Origin: Janthinobacterium sp. 344 | GTDB taxonomy: Bacteria > Pseudomonadota > Gammaproteobacteria > Burkholderiales > Burkholderiaceae_D | Length of the DNA: 64,000 nucleotides | Reading direction: 5' to 3' | Assembly (NCBI RefSeq): GCF_900112025.1 | Contig: NZ_FOKL01000001.1 | Location: 983,084-1,047,083 of the forward strand | Shown here: piece after piece, positions 17,971 through 26,461 of the stretch | How positions within the stretch are numbered: position 1 is the stretch's first letter | Layout: each line of letters opens with the position of its first letter | Translations under genes and position numbers: made by a program | Notes under the pieces: generated by a model | The model's database searches: none | What the model saw: the letters and a program-made list of their open reading frames with translations, nothing else | Told to the model about the DNA's origin: nothing

Positions 17971-19518
17971 TTAACGCAGGTTGACCAAGGTTTGCAGGAC
18001 GGAATCCTGCGTCTTGATGGTCTGCGCATTCGCCTGGTAGGCGCGCTGGGCCGTGATCATGTTGACCAGCTCCGCCGTCAGGTCGACGTTCGACACTTCC
18101 ACGGCCGAGGCGCGCAAGTTGCCCAGGGTGCCTGTCTTCGGTTCGCCCGTGATGGGCCGGCCCGAGGCCGAGCTTTCCACCCAGGCGTTGTTGCCCAGCG
18201 GCTCCAGGCCATTCGGGTTGGTGAAGTTACTCAACACCACTTGCCCCAGGCTGCGCGTGCGGCCATTGTTGTACTGGCCCTGGATGACGCCGTCGTCGCC
18301 CACGACGAAGCGGCTCAGCTGGCCCGCCTTGTAGCCGTCGGCTTCGGTTTTCTTTTCGCTGGTGGCGGTACCCAGCTGCGTCGAATTGGTGAAATCGACC
18401 TTGAGCGACAGGGTCGGATTGGCGCCCGTGGCGGGGAAGATCGGCAGGGTGACGGTGACGGGCAACGATTGCGGCGGCGTCAGGGCCAGCATGGCGGCCT
18501 TGTCCAGGCTGCCGACCGAATTGAAGATCAGCGAGCCGGTCTTGACGGCGGGCACGGTGGTGACGGCCAGGATGGCGGCGTCGATCTGGTCCGGCGTGCG
18601 GCTGGAATTGATGCCATCCGGCACGGCGGTGCCATACGTGGCGGCGATGGCGGCCAGTTGCGCCGGCGTGGCGCCAGCGGCCGTGGCGGCGGCCGTGACG
18701 GCGGCGCCGACCGCCTGGCCGTAGGCGACAGCGGCGGCCGTCACATTGGCCGGCACCAGCGGCACGGCCGTGGCGGCGGCCTGGTAGGCGGCGCGCGCGG
18801 CCAGCGAGGCGGGGTCCGTCTGCAAGGCGGCCGCGGCCTTCATGCTGGTCACTTCCGAGCCGTCCATGGCCGAGTAGACATCCCAGCTGTTGGTGCCCGT
18901 CTTGACGTAGTAATTCGACATGATGTGGGAATTGCCCAGCGAATCGAAGACTTCGACGGGGAACATCTTGCTGTACGAGGAATCATCGCCGGCCTTGAAC
19001 GGCACCGTGGTCGGCATGGTCGTGTTGGAATTGAGGTTGACTTGCGTGTCGACCTTGGTCGTCGCCTGCGGCTTCATGTCCGACTGGTCGATCTGCAGGG
19101 GCACGACGGCGCCGGCGACGATCTTGCCGTTGGCATCGGCCGCGTAGCCGGTCAGCTGCGCCAGCTGGGCGTTGACGATGAAACCGCTCTTGTCGACCTG
19201 GAACTGGCCATTGCGCGAGTACTGGATCGCGCCGTTGACGCTGGTACGGAAGAAACCGCCGCCATTGATGGCGATGTCGAGGGGGTTCGACGAGGTTTCC
19301 AGGTTGCCCTGGTTAAATTGCTGGGCGATTTGCGAGACCGACACGCCGATGCCCACCTGGTTGCCGCCCACGCCATACAGCGAATTGGCATAGATGTCGG
19401 CGAACTGCGCCTGCGACTGCTTGAAACCCACGGTGGACGAGTTGGCGATATTGTTGCCGATGGCGTCCAGCGATTTGGCGGCGCCATTCAAGCCGCTCAG
19501 GCCTTGTTGGAAAGACAT
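17971..19518 (-). CDS. flgE: Flagellar hook protein FlgE with an alanine-rich insertion
   Basis: FlgE polymerises into the hook. The N-terminus 'MSFQQGLSGLNGAAKSLDAI' with 'GNNIANSSTVGFKQ' and the C-terminus 'AELVNMITAQRAYQANAQTI' are canonical. At 515 residues it is about 100 longer than the common 400-420. The excess is concentrated at residues 226-322 (DNA 18550-18843), a stretch that is almost half alanine, with few aromatics and no Cys, inserted after the conserved 'NYYVKTGTNSWDVYSAMDGS'. It probably forms an added surface domain of the hook. Confidence 0.96.
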   Translation of the reverse strand: MSFQQGLSGLNGAAKSLDAIGNNIANSSTVGFKQSQAQFADIYANSLYGVGGNQVGIGVSVSQIAQQFNQGNLETSSNPLDIAINGGGFFRTSVNGAIQYSRNGQFQVDKSGFIVNAQLAQLTGYAADANGKIVAGAVVPLQIDQSDMKPQATTKVDTQVNLNSNTTMPTTVPFKAGDDSSYSKMFPVEVFDSLGNSHIMSNYYVKTGTNSWDVYSAMDGSEVTSMKAAAALQTDPASLAARAAYQAAATAVPLVPANVTAAAVAYGQAVGAAVTAAATAAGATPAQLAAIAATYGTAVPDGINSSRTPDQIDAAILAVTTVPAVKTGSLIFNSVGSLDKAAMLALTPPQSLPVTVTLPIFPATGANPTLSLKVDFTNSTQLGTATSEKKTEADGYKAGQLSRFVVGDDGVIQGQYNNGRTRSLGQVVLSNFTNPNGLEPLGNNAWVESSASGRPITGEPKTGTLGNLRASAVEVSNVDLTAELVNMITAQRAYQANAQTIKTQDSVLQTLVNLR

Positions 19519-19571
19519 TGTGTTCTCCTGGTGGAAATTAGGGGGTGAGGGTCACGCTCAGGGTAAGCGGC

Positions 19572-20267
19572 TTACAGGATCTGTTTCACGTCGGCCATGG
19601 TGATGCTGCCCACGCCCGGCACATTCAATTTCACGCCATTCGCGCCCGTCGACACGCTGGCGACCGAACCGAACATCAGCGCCGTCGCATCCTTGAGCTT
19701 GGTGCCGCCGCGCGTCGCTTCCACCGCGAAGGTGTAGGCGCCGTCGGCCAGCACGACCGGCTTGCCGTCCTTGTCCAGGTCGGCGGTGGAACCGTTCCAG
19801 CCCAGCGGCAAGGTGCCCGCTTCCTGTGCGCCCAGGTCGATGGAATGGACTTCCTTGCCATCCTTGTAGATGATGACCTTGACCTTGTCGGCGGCCGTAG
19901 CCAGGTCCACGCCCAGCAGCGCGGCGCTCTTGCTGAGATTGATATCCTTGCCCGCCGTCAAGACACCGTGGCCGATGATGTTGGCTGCCTGCATCGATTC
20001 GGCTTGCTGGTAGCTGGTCTTCAGGGTTTCCAGGGTGGTGTTGAGCTTGTTCACGCCCGTCACGGTGGACAGCTGCGCCAGCTGGCTGGTCAGCTGCGCA
20101 TTGTCGAGCGGGTTCATCGGATCCTGGTTTTTCAGCTGGGTGACCAGCAGGGTCAGGAATTTGTTCGTTTCCGCTTCGACACTGCCAGCCTCGGCTGTGG
20201 TCTTCTTCGGATTCATCGTCGCCATCAGGTCGGTGGTGACGGTGTTGCTGGTATCGATGGTTGCCAT
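19572..20267 (-). CDS. flgD: Flagellar hook capping protein FlgD
   Basis: FlgD is the scaffold cap for hook polymerisation. The 231-residue protein has the N-terminal FlgD signature ('NKFLTLLVTQLKNQDPMNPL', then 'DNAQLTSQLAQLSTVTGVNK'). It is followed by the FLgD tudor-like and Ig-like region with 'LPLGWNGSTADLDKDGKPV'. It lies between flgC and flgE, 15 bp after flgC. Confidence 0.97.
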   Translation of the reverse strand: MATIDTSNTVTTDLMATMNPKKTTAEAGSVEAETNKFLTLLVTQLKNQDPMNPLDNAQLTSQLAQLSTVTGVNKLNTTLETLKTSYQQAESMQAANIIGHGVLTAGKDINLSKSAALLGVDLATAADKVKVIIYKDGKEVHSIDLGAQEAGTLPLGWNGSTADLDKDGKPVVLADGAYTFAVEATRGGTKLKDATALMFGSVASVSTGANGVKLNVPGVGSITMADVKQIL

Positions 20268-20282
20268 AATGATCAGTCAGCC

Positions 20283-20684
20283 TTATTGGCCGATGGAGAG
20301 GGTTTTCAGGAGCAGCGACTTGGCCGCGTTCATGGTTTCCACGTTGGTCTGGTACGAGCGCGAGGCCGACAGCATGTTGACCATTTCGTCGACCGTATTC
20401 ACGTTGGGCATGGTGACGTAGCCTTTCTCGTCGGCCAGCGGATTTTTCGGGTCGTAGACCAGTTTCATCGGCGACGGGTCCTCGATCACCTTCTGCACCT
20501 TGACGGCCGTGGCGCCGTTGGCCATGGGCACGGCCTCGAACACCACCTGCTTGGCGCGGTAGGCTTCGCCCGTGGCGCTGGTGGCGCTGTCGGCATTGGC
20601 CAGGTTGCTGGCCACGGTGTTCAGGCGCTGCGCCTGGGCGCTCATGGCCGAACCGGAGACGTTGAAGATATTAAATAGCGACAT
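20283..20684 (-). CDS. flgC: Flagellar proximal rod protein FlgC
   Basis: FlgC is a proximal rod protein. The 133-residue product begins '[20 protein letters not shown]' and '[13 protein letters not shown]', the FlgC form of the rod motif. It ends with '[20 protein letters not shown]'. The length is standard. It starts 2 bp after the flgB stop, so the two are closely coupled. Confidence 0.98.
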   Translation of the reverse strand: MSLFNIFNVSGSAMSAQAQRLNTVASNLANADSATSATGEAYRAKQVVFEAVPMANGATAVKVQKVIEDPSPMKLVYDPKNPLADEKGYVTMPNVNTVDEMVNMLSASRSYQTNVETMNAAKSLLLKTLSIGQ

Positions 20685-20686
20685 GA

Positions 20687-21130
20687 TTATTGTCCTCCCT
20701 GGATGGCCGTCAGCATGCCCTTGATCTGCGAATTGAGGAACGTCACGGCCGCCTCGTAGCGGATGGCGTTGTCGGCGAAGGCATTGCGCTCCAGGTCCAT
20801 GTCGACCGTGTTGCCGTCGACGGCGCCCTGGGCCGGCGCGCGGTACAGAAGCGGCGTGCCGTCGGGCAAGGTTGCTGCCTTGCCACCTGCGGCGGGGGCG
20901 GCGCTGCCCTTGCCTGCCAGATGCTGCGGCGCCGTGCCGCTCAGCGCGGGCGCGCTGCCGCCCGCCTTCGCCAGCGCGCCTTTCAGGGCGGCGGCGAAAT
21001 CGACGTCGCGCGCCTTGTAATTGGGCGTGTCCGCATTGGCGATATTCGAGGCGAGCAATTCCTGGCGCGTCGAGCGCAGGCTCAGCGCCGTCTCGTTGAA
21101 GCGCATGTAATCGTCGAGTTTCCCTATCAT
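20687..21130 (-). CDS. flgB: Flagellar proximal rod protein FlgB
   Basis: FlgB is the first gene of the minus-strand rod/hook operon. I start it at the ATG at 21130, which has a GGAG site 8 bp upstream, giving 147 residues. The protein includes '[20 protein letters not shown]' and ends with the helix '[20 protein letters not shown]', typical of FlgB. The longer frame from 21205 adds residues unlike any rod protein. It diverges from flgA across a 191-bp promoter region. Confidence 0.96.
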   Translation of the reverse strand: MIGKLDDYMRFNETALSLRSTRQELLASNIANADTPNYKARDVDFAAALKGALAKAGGSAPALSGTAPQHLAGKGSAAPAAGGKAATLPDGTPLLYRAPAQGAVDGNTVDMDLERNAFADNAIRYEAAVTFLNSQIKGMLTAIQGGQ

Positions 21131-21321
21131 GTCAGGCTCCGGAAAGATCTGCCACTGGCGCCTGAGATGGCGGAAGGATGGCGGTATAGTGATGACAGGA
21201 AACATAGTACGGCGGCGCCCTGCCAGGCCATCGCCCGATCAGACCGTACTTTTACCCCTTAATCGGCGCTTCGAACGGGGCAGCGCGCACTATCATGGCA
21301 CTATTCCAGAGGCCTATCACC
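21131..21321. promoter_or_regulatory. Divergent flgB / flgA promoter region with an inverted repeat
   Basis: This region must drive the flgB operon leftwards and flgA rightwards. It holds a perfect inverted repeat AGTACGG (21206-21212) / CCGTACT (21244-21250), 31 bp apart, roughly central. I found no good sigma-28 or sigma-54 match. A FlhDC-type or other activator site is possible but not shown by the sequence. Confidence 0.5.
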
Positions 21322-22017
21322 ATGAAAACACCGCTCGCTTTCCTTCTCGTTCTTGCCGTCCTGACTCCTGCCGCCCAGGCGCAAAACGCGGGCCGGCAAA
21401 CGCCGGAAGCCTTGCGCGACAGCGTGGAACAGTTCCTGCAGGTGCAAAGCAACGGCTTGCCGGGCAAGGTGACGATCACCGTCGGCGCCGTCGACCCGCG
21501 CCTGAACCTGGCTGCCTGCCCCGCGCCGCAAGCGTTCATGGCGCCCGGCGCCCGCGCCTGGGGCAAGACCACCGTGGGCGTGCGCTGCACGGCGCCAGCC
21601 AACTGGACTATCTATCTGCAAGCGAATGTGGCCGTCGTCGGCGACTACGTGGCCAGCGCCGTGCCGCTGGCGCAAGGGCAAGCCATCGACGCCAGCCAGC
21701 TGGTGACGATGCAGGGCGATCTGGCGGCATTGCCGGCGGGTATCGCCACCGACATGGCCCAGGTCGTGGGCGCCAGCACGAATATTTCCTTGCCACCCGG
21801 CACGCCCATGCGCCTCGACACCCTGCGCCGCAAGCCCGTGGTGATGCAGGGCCAGCTGGTGCGTGTCGTTTCCAGCGGCAACGGTTTCCAAGTAGCATCA
21901 GAAGGCCGCGCCATCGGCAGCGCCGGCGATGGGCAGACGGTGCAGGTACGCACGCAGAGCGGCCAGCAGATCAGCGGCGTGGCGCGCGCGGGAGGGATGG
22001 TCGAAGTAGCTTTCTGA
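21322..22017 (+). CDS. flgA: Flagellar P-ring assembly chaperone FlgA
   Basis: FlgA is a periplasmic chaperone for FlgI polymerisation. I start it at the ATG at 21322, preceded by GAGG, which gives 231 residues with a Sec signal peptide at 1-20 (ending AQA). The SAF-type domain in the C-terminal half contains 'GQAIDASQLVTMQGDLAALP' and 'LRRKPVVMQGQLVRV', and the protein ends 'GVARAGGMVEVAF', all typical. It is divergent from flgB, the classic arrangement. Confidence 0.96.
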   Translation: MKTPLAFLLVLAVLTPAAQAQNAGRQTPEALRDSVEQFLQVQSNGLPGKVTITVGAVDPRLNLAACPAPQAFMAPGARAWGKTTVGVRCTAPANWTIYLQANVAVVGDYVASAVPLAQGQAIDASQLVTMQGDLAALPAGIATDMAQVVGASTNISLPPGTPMRLDTLRRKPVVMQGQLVRVVSSGNGFQVASEGRAIGSAGDGQTVQVRTQSGQQISGVARAGGMVEVAF

Positions 22018-22052
22018 ACACGGATGGGCAGCGATATTGTGGTCTGGCGCAC

Positions 22053-22079
22053 TAAAGTTTCGGCAGAAGGTGCCGATAA
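22053..22079 (+). promoter_or_regulatory. Sigma-28 (FliA) promoter of flgM
   Basis: TAAAGTTT (22053-22060), an 11-bp spacer, then GCCGATAA (22072-22079) matches the known sigma-28 consensus at every position. It lies 49 bp before the GTG start of flgM, right after flgA. It predicts FliA-dependent transcription of the anti-sigma factor gene in addition to read-through from flgA. Confidence 0.93.
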
Positions 22080-22128
22080 TGACACATATCCCGGAGTTTT
22101 TTGACTTCGACCAGACGAGGATCACGCT

Positions 22129-22437
22129 GTGAAAATTACCGACAACACCATTAAAAGCAATCCCGGCCTGCCGGTCGCGCCCGCGAATACCTCGGGCGCC
22201 CGCAATGCCGAGAAAGCCCAGGCAACACCGACGACGTCGGACAATGTACGCCTGTCCCCGCAGGGACAGGCATTAGCGGCCAGTGCAACTGCCGGCAGCG
22301 GCGCCGTGTTCGACACGAAAAAAGTCGAACGCATCAAGCTGGCGATCGCCGACGGCCAGTTCCAGGTCAACTCTGAAAAAGTGGCGGACGGTCTCCTGGA
22401 CACAGTCAAGGACTTGCTGCACTCACGAAATAGATAG
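22129..22437 (+). CDS. flgM: Anti-sigma-28 factor FlgM
   Basis: FlgM binds FliA until the hook is complete and is then exported. The 102-residue protein has the unfolded, Ala/Thr-rich N-terminal half of the family. The C-terminal FliA-binding region includes 'VRLSPQGQALA' and 'DTKKVERIKLAIADGQFQV', ending 'VADGLLDTVKDLLHSRNR'. The start is GTG. It is followed 8 bp later by flgN, and its own sigma-28 promoter lies upstream, so it takes part in FliA feedback. Confidence 0.96.
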   Translation: MKITDNTIKSNPGLPVAPANTSGARNAEKAQATPTTSDNVRLSPQGQALAASATAGSGAVFDTKKVERIKLAIADGQFQVNSEKVADGLLDTVKDLLHSRNR

Positions 22438-22445
22438 GTTCCCCA

Positions 22446-22913
22446 ATGCAATCAGTGACTCCGTTTTCCAGCCTGCGCGACGAGCAACAGCTCATGACCA
22501 CATTGCTGGCATTGATGAAAGAAGAACAGCTGCATCTGGTTGCGGCTGACATCGATGCAATCGCGGAGCTCACCGTGCGCAAGACGGCACTGGTAGGACA
22601 ACTGAGCCAGCTGGCGGCGCAACGCCACCAGGCGCTGGCGGCGGCGGGCTTCATGGCCGCCGAGGCGGGCATGGAAGACTGGCTGGTCGGCGCCGGCGTG
22701 GCCGAAGCGGCCCCCCTGTGGAAATCCCTGCTCGAAACGACGCGCGAAGCAAAAGAGCAAAACCGCTTGAACAGCCTGCTCGTCAACAAGCACATGCTGC
22801 ATACGCAAGGCGCCCTGAACGCCATGCGCCCCACGGCCCAGAGCGGCAACTTCTACGGCCCCAGCGGCCAGGCGACGACGAATACGCCCAACCGGCGCGT
22901 GGTGATCGGCTAA
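22446..22913 (+). CDS. flgN: FlgN-type chaperone for FlgK and FlgL
   Basis: FlgN keeps the hook-associated proteins FlgK and FlgL export-competent. The 155-residue product is mostly helical ('DEQQLMTTLLALMKEEQLHL' near the start), with a conserved asparagine-rich end ('LNSLLVNKHMLHTQGALNAM') and a disordered tail. Sequence conservation is low in this family. The position after flgM is diagnostic. Confidence 0.93.
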   Translation: MQSVTPFSSLRDEQQLMTTLLALMKEEQLHLVAADIDAIAELTVRKTALVGQLSQLAAQRHQALAAAGFMAAEAGMEDWLVGAGVAEAAPLWKSLLETTREAKEQNRLNSLLVNKHMLHTQGALNAMRPTAQSGNFYGPSGQATTNTPNRRVVIG

Positions 22914-22981
22914 ACGCCTCCCGTTTCATCCCACAACGAAAAACAACAACAGCGGCCAGCACGGCACCAGGCGACGTGGCC

Positions 22982-24133
22982 TCAGGCCGCTGGCTGCACG
23001 CCCTGCGCCAGCGCGGGTGCCAGCAGGCGCGTGCGCAGCCGCAGGGCCGGCCGCTCCACCAGCCGGTACAGCGCTGCCGCCGCCAGCACGGCCGCGCCGT
23101 TGTAGACGCAAAACGCCAGCACGGGCGAAACAGCCAGCGTATCGCCGAGATACGCGTCGAGCACGTGATATACCTGCTTGTGCGTCAGGTACAGGCTGAA
23201 CGCCAGGGTCGCCAGGGAAGCCGCGCCGGGCACGCGCCAGCGGCCCGGCCAGGTGTGCCCGCTGATACAGCCGGCCACCAGACATGCCAGGCTGCATGAC
23301 AACAAGGGGAAGCCGAAGACGATGCCGGCAAAGCCGGGCACGCCGCGCAGCAGCCACATGGCGCCCGCCAGCCCCGCCGTTCCCAGCACCAGCAGCAGCA
23401 CGCCACGCGCCATGAGCGCCGCCCACCATGCGGGACGACAACCGCGCGTGACGGCCAGCATCACCCCCATCAGCAAACCATCGAGCCGGGTCGGGCTGGG
23501 CATGTAGATGAGCGCGATGAAACGCCCCGCATACGCCCCCTGCCCCGCCAGCGGCGCCAGCTCCTGCTGCCACAGCCAGGCACGCAGCAGCATGCCGCCC
23601 AACAGCACGCCCAGCGCCACCGCCGCCGTCCTGCCGGCTGACGGCCGGCGCGCCAGCCACCACACGACAGGCGGCAGCAGCACGTAAAAATGCTCTTCCA
23701 CGCACAGTGACCAGGCGTGCGAAAAGGCACGCGCATCGGCGGCGCCAGGAAACAGATTGACGGTAAAGGTCAGAAATTGCCACAGCGGCCGCATGACTTC
23801 CGCCTCGCCCGATGCCGGCAGCAGCACATACAGCGCCAGCACGGCCAGATACGCGGGCAGGATGCGCAAGCTGTGGCGCAGCATGAACTGCGTCCACCAC
23901 GGACGCCAGGCGGGCCGCGCGCCGGCGGCCCATGGACGCAGCAATTGCCAGCCGATCAGGTAGCCGCTGAGGACGAAAAACAGGTCCACGCCCATCCAGC
24001 CATAAGCGACGACAGGGCCAGGCAGGCGCAGGCCGTAACTTTCCAGGTGATACAGCATGATCCAGGCAATGGCCAGCGCGCGCAGCAGGTCGAGACCGGG
24101 CAAGCGGCCGGCGGTAGTGGCGAAAAAAGACAT
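22982..24133 (-). CDS. Membrane acyltransferase, acyltransferase 3 family
   Basis: This is a polytopic inner-membrane protein of 383 residues with about ten hydrophobic segments. It begins with the family pattern 'LPGLDLLRALAIAWIMLYHL', where the His is the usual catalytic residue, then 'WMGVDLFFVLSGYLIG'. Such enzymes acylate sugars of surface polysaccharides, glucans or lipids. The acceptor is unknown. It is convergent with flgN and has no flagellar partner next to it. A link to flagellar glycan modification would be speculation. Confidence 0.88.
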   Translation of the reverse strand: MSFFATTAGRLPGLDLLRALAIAWIMLYHLESYGLRLPGPVVAYGWMGVDLFFVLSGYLIGWQLLRPWAAGARPAWRPWWTQFMLRHSLRILPAYLAVLALYVLLPASGEAEVMRPLWQFLTFTVNLFPGAADARAFSHAWSLCVEEHFYVLLPPVVWWLARRPSAGRTAAVALGVLLGGMLLRAWLWQQELAPLAGQGAYAGRFIALIYMPSPTRLDGLLMGVMLAVTRGCRPAWWAALMARGVLLLVLGTAGLAGAMWLLRGVPGFAGIVFGFPLLSCSLACLVAGCISGHTWPGRWRVPGAASLATLAFSLYLTHKQVYHVLDAYLGDTLAVSPVLAFCVYNGAAVLAAAALYRLVERPALRLRTRLLAPALAQGVQPAA

Positions 24134-24440
24134 GCTGCACGTTATGCTGATGACAAGCTGTCATGATGCCACACGGTCCGCCCAAGCATCGCTTGCAAGC
24201 CGACAAAACAACACGGCGTGCCACAAGGCCCGTCCGTTTGAGCGCGCGCAAACCTGAAGGGGATGGTGTCTATATGCTCATCCTCAGCGCACGCCGCACC
24301 ACAACAGGTGGGACATTCCCCGCCAACAAGAAAAGCCTTTCCCGCCGGCATAGCTGATCCATTCTGACGCGTCCAGCCTGCGCATTGGCGCTGCGCCACG
24401 ACGCACGCCATGTCAATCGTACAACCATACGGAGCATGAT
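24134..24440. other. 307-bp divergent spacer with two palindromes
   Basis: This is the divergent region between the acyltransferase and the PEP-CTERM gene. It holds a hairpin ATGACA-AGC-TGTCAT at 24150-24164 and a palindrome TGGCGC-T-GCGCCA at 24386-24398, 43 bp before the PEP-CTERM start. Either could be a regulator site. I found no coding frame or RNA I recognise. Confidence 0.4.
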
Positions 24441-25004
24441 ATGAACGCCATCTCACTATCCAAGGCTGGTGCGGCACTGCTGCTCGGCAGCGCCCTGCTG
24501 GCACCGAGCGCGCAAGCCGACACGCAAGCCGTGTTTTACAACCATCTGGTCTCGACCGCCCTCGTGGCCGCGCCGCTGCTGGCGCAAGACACGCTGTTCA
24601 TCGACACGTTCACGACGGAGCGCGGTTCGCTGCTGCAAACCACCACGTTTACGGTCGGCAGCGGCGTGCAATCGTTCACGGGCAACGCCGCGTGGCTGGT
24701 CACCGGCGCCAACGACTTCGGCCCCCGCCTGACCGGGGTCAACATTGACTTGTTCGATGCCAGCAATAACTTGGTGCAATCGGATACCTTCGCCGGCGTG
24801 CTGGGCGGCTTCGCCCACTCCACCTTCAGCGGACTGCTGGGCGCAGGCACCTACACCATGGTGGCCACCGGCGTCGGCGTGCGCGATTCCGTGCTGGACA
24901 TTTCCATCACCACGGCCGTACCTGAACCGGGAACCTACGCCATGCTGCTGGCGGGACTGGGGCTGGTCGGGTATCGCATACGGCGCCGCAAGACCTTGGC
25001 CTGA
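24441..25004 (+). CDS. FxDxF-family PEP-CTERM protein
   Basis: This is a secreted protein of 187 residues with a signal peptide (about 1-26, ending AQA), an FxDxF motif ('LFIDTF', about residues 52-57) and a beta-rich body. The C-terminal PEP-CTERM sorting signal has VPEP near residue 160, then a hydrophobic helix and RIRRRK. Proteins of this type are processed by an exosortase (EpsH/XrtA-type) and are usually tied to extracellular matrix or polysaccharide. A GGAG ribosome-binding site precedes the ATG. No exosortase gene lies in the window. Confidence 0.9.
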   Translation: MNAISLSKAGAALLLGSALLAPSAQADTQAVFYNHLVSTALVAAPLLAQDTLFIDTFTTERGSLLQTTTFTVGSGVQSFTGNAAWLVTGANDFGPRLTGVNIDLFDASNNLVQSDTFAGVLGGFAHSTFSGLLGAGTYTMVATGVGVRDSVLDISITTAVPEPGTYAMLLAGLGLVGYRIRRRKTLA

Positions 25005-25079
25005 TGCATCCTGGCATGCGGCGCAGGCATTGAGACGTTTGCCGCGTGCGTGGCGGGACAAGGAGGAAAAGGGCGCCGC

Positions 25080-25943
25080 TCAGCCGTGCGCGGGACGGCC
25101 CGCATGCTGGCGGAATTTCGCCGCGATGGCTTGCGCCTTGGCCGTGGCGGCGGCCTGCTGGGCCGGCGACAGTTCATCCTGCAGCCAGTGCCAGTACTCA
25201 TCCTGGTACGGGTTGCTGACGCCGGGCGCGAGGATGTCGTCGTAGACCATGCGCAGGGCCAGCAGGTAGCCGTATGCTTGCGGCGCATCCTTGCGCACCA
25301 CCTCGCCATCGCGCAGATACGCCATCATCAGGGTCGACACGCTGGTCAGCTCGGCGTCGTCCGCCTGCGCCGTCAGCTGGGCGATGGCTTGCTGCTTCCA
25401 CGCCTGCACCAGCGGGTCGTCGGGACGGTTGCGCAGCGCGCTGCGGTCGCCGAACGGCCCTTCGGACAGGAACAGGGTGGCCGCGCCCGGCACCCCCGCC
25501 TTGGCGGCAGTGGCCAGATAGCCCAGGCGCTCGTCGCGCTGGCGCTGCGTCAGGCCCGCGCACAGCTGCCGCTGGGCGGCTTTTTCTGGCGCCGTCATCT
25601 CGCGCCCCAGCTCGAATTCCAGCGCCGGCAAGCGCCCTTCCTGCAGGAAGGCGATGCAGTCGTCGAGCAGCTGGTAGGCCGCGTAGGCGTCTTCCGGCGT
25701 GCCGCTGGCCGCCAGGCGATCGAGCTGCCGCGCCAGGGTCACGGGCTCTGGCGCGGCGGCGGGCGCGGGTGGAGGAACGGCGCCGAGATTGAAATACGCC
25801 GCCAGGCTGCGGCCCGGCGGCGCACTGGCGGCGCCGGCACCAGCGGCGGCCTCGGACATGCCGCTGTCAGGCGCGGGCCAGTACGCCAGCGCCAGCGCTG
25901 CCGCAAGCGCCGCGATGGCGATGCCGGTGAGTTTGACGTTCAT
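25080..25943 (-). CDS. Hypothetical protein with N-terminal membrane anchor or signal
   Basis: I do not recognise this 287-residue protein. It begins with a hydrophobic helix (about residues 6-22, 'TGIAIAALAAALALAYW') without a clear cleavage site. An Ala/Pro-rich linker to about residue 70 follows, then an all-helical body with Cys at two positions and short Ala/Leu/Gln-rich helices ('YLATAAKAGVPGAATLFLSE') that resemble Sel1/TPR-type repeats. It is probably periplasmic. It is transcribed towards the PEP-CTERM gene and away from SUI1. Confidence 0.75.
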   Translation of the reverse strand: MNVKLTGIAIAALAAALALAYWPAPDSGMSEAAAGAGAASAPPGRSLAAYFNLGAVPPPAPAAAPEPVTLARQLDRLAASGTPEDAYAAYQLLDDCIAFLQEGRLPALEFELGREMTAPEKAAQRQLCAGLTQRQRDERLGYLATAAKAGVPGAATLFLSEGPFGDRSALRNRPDDPLVQAWKQQAIAQLTAQADDAELTSVSTLMMAYLRDGEVVRKDAPQAYGYLLALRMVYDDILAPGVSNPYQDEYWHWLQDELSPAQQAAATAKAQAIAAKFRQHAGRPAHG

Positions 25944-26050
25944 GGTGAATTGCCGCGGGTGGACTGGAAACGCACCTTACCACAGGCGCGCGCTCGCATG
26001 CCGCGCGCGGCGCGCATGCCAACAGAGTGTGCACCTCAGCCGCTGGCCTG

Positions 26051-26413
26051 TCAGCCGCCAGCCTTTTTCGGCTGGTGCCCCAGCTTGGCCAGCGCCGCCA
26101 GGATGGTCTCGACATGGTCGCCCTGCACCTCGATCACGCCATCCTTGACGGTGCCGCCGGAGCCGCACTGCGTGCGCAGCTGCTTGCCCAGCAGGGCCAG
26201 CGCGATGGCGTCCAGTGGCAAGCCCTTGACCACGGTGACGCTCTTGCCGCCACGCCCCTTGGTCTGGCGCGACACGCGCACCACGCCGTCACCCGCCGGC
26301 GCCGCCTTGGCCTGCGCCTTGCACGCGCACTGTGCCAGCGGCTGGCGGCACGCGGGGCACATGCGTCCTGTTTCGGTGGAATATACGAGGCCGCCCTGGG
26401 AACTGCTTTTCAT
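26051..26413 (-). CDS. SUI1/YciH-type translation initiation factor homologue
   Basis: This is a 120-residue eIF1-like protein. The C-terminal half holds the SUI1 fold with 'RGGKSVTVVKGLPLDAIALA' and 'GSGGTVKDGVIEVQGDHVET', the family core. The N-terminal part has a CPACRQ...CAC cluster that could bind a metal. The bacterial proteins (YciH in E. coli) are thought to affect start-codon selection. It lies just downstream of motD on the same strand, but I see no functional link. Confidence 0.92.
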   Translation of the reverse strand: MKSSSQGGLVYSTETGRMCPACRQPLAQCACKAQAKAAPAGDGVVRVSRQTKGRGGKSVTVVKGLPLDAIALALLGKQLRTQCGSGGTVKDGVIEVQGDHVETILAALAKLGHQPKKAGG

Positions 26414-26461
26414 GATGGAGAAATAAAAAATGGGAAGGCCGCGATTGTACCAAGCGGCCGC

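Noticed and set aside
17218-19548. A 776-residue + strand frame opposite flgF and flgE
   Set aside because: It is antisense to two clear rod/hook genes and has no recognisable domain. Such frames are common in high-GC DNA.
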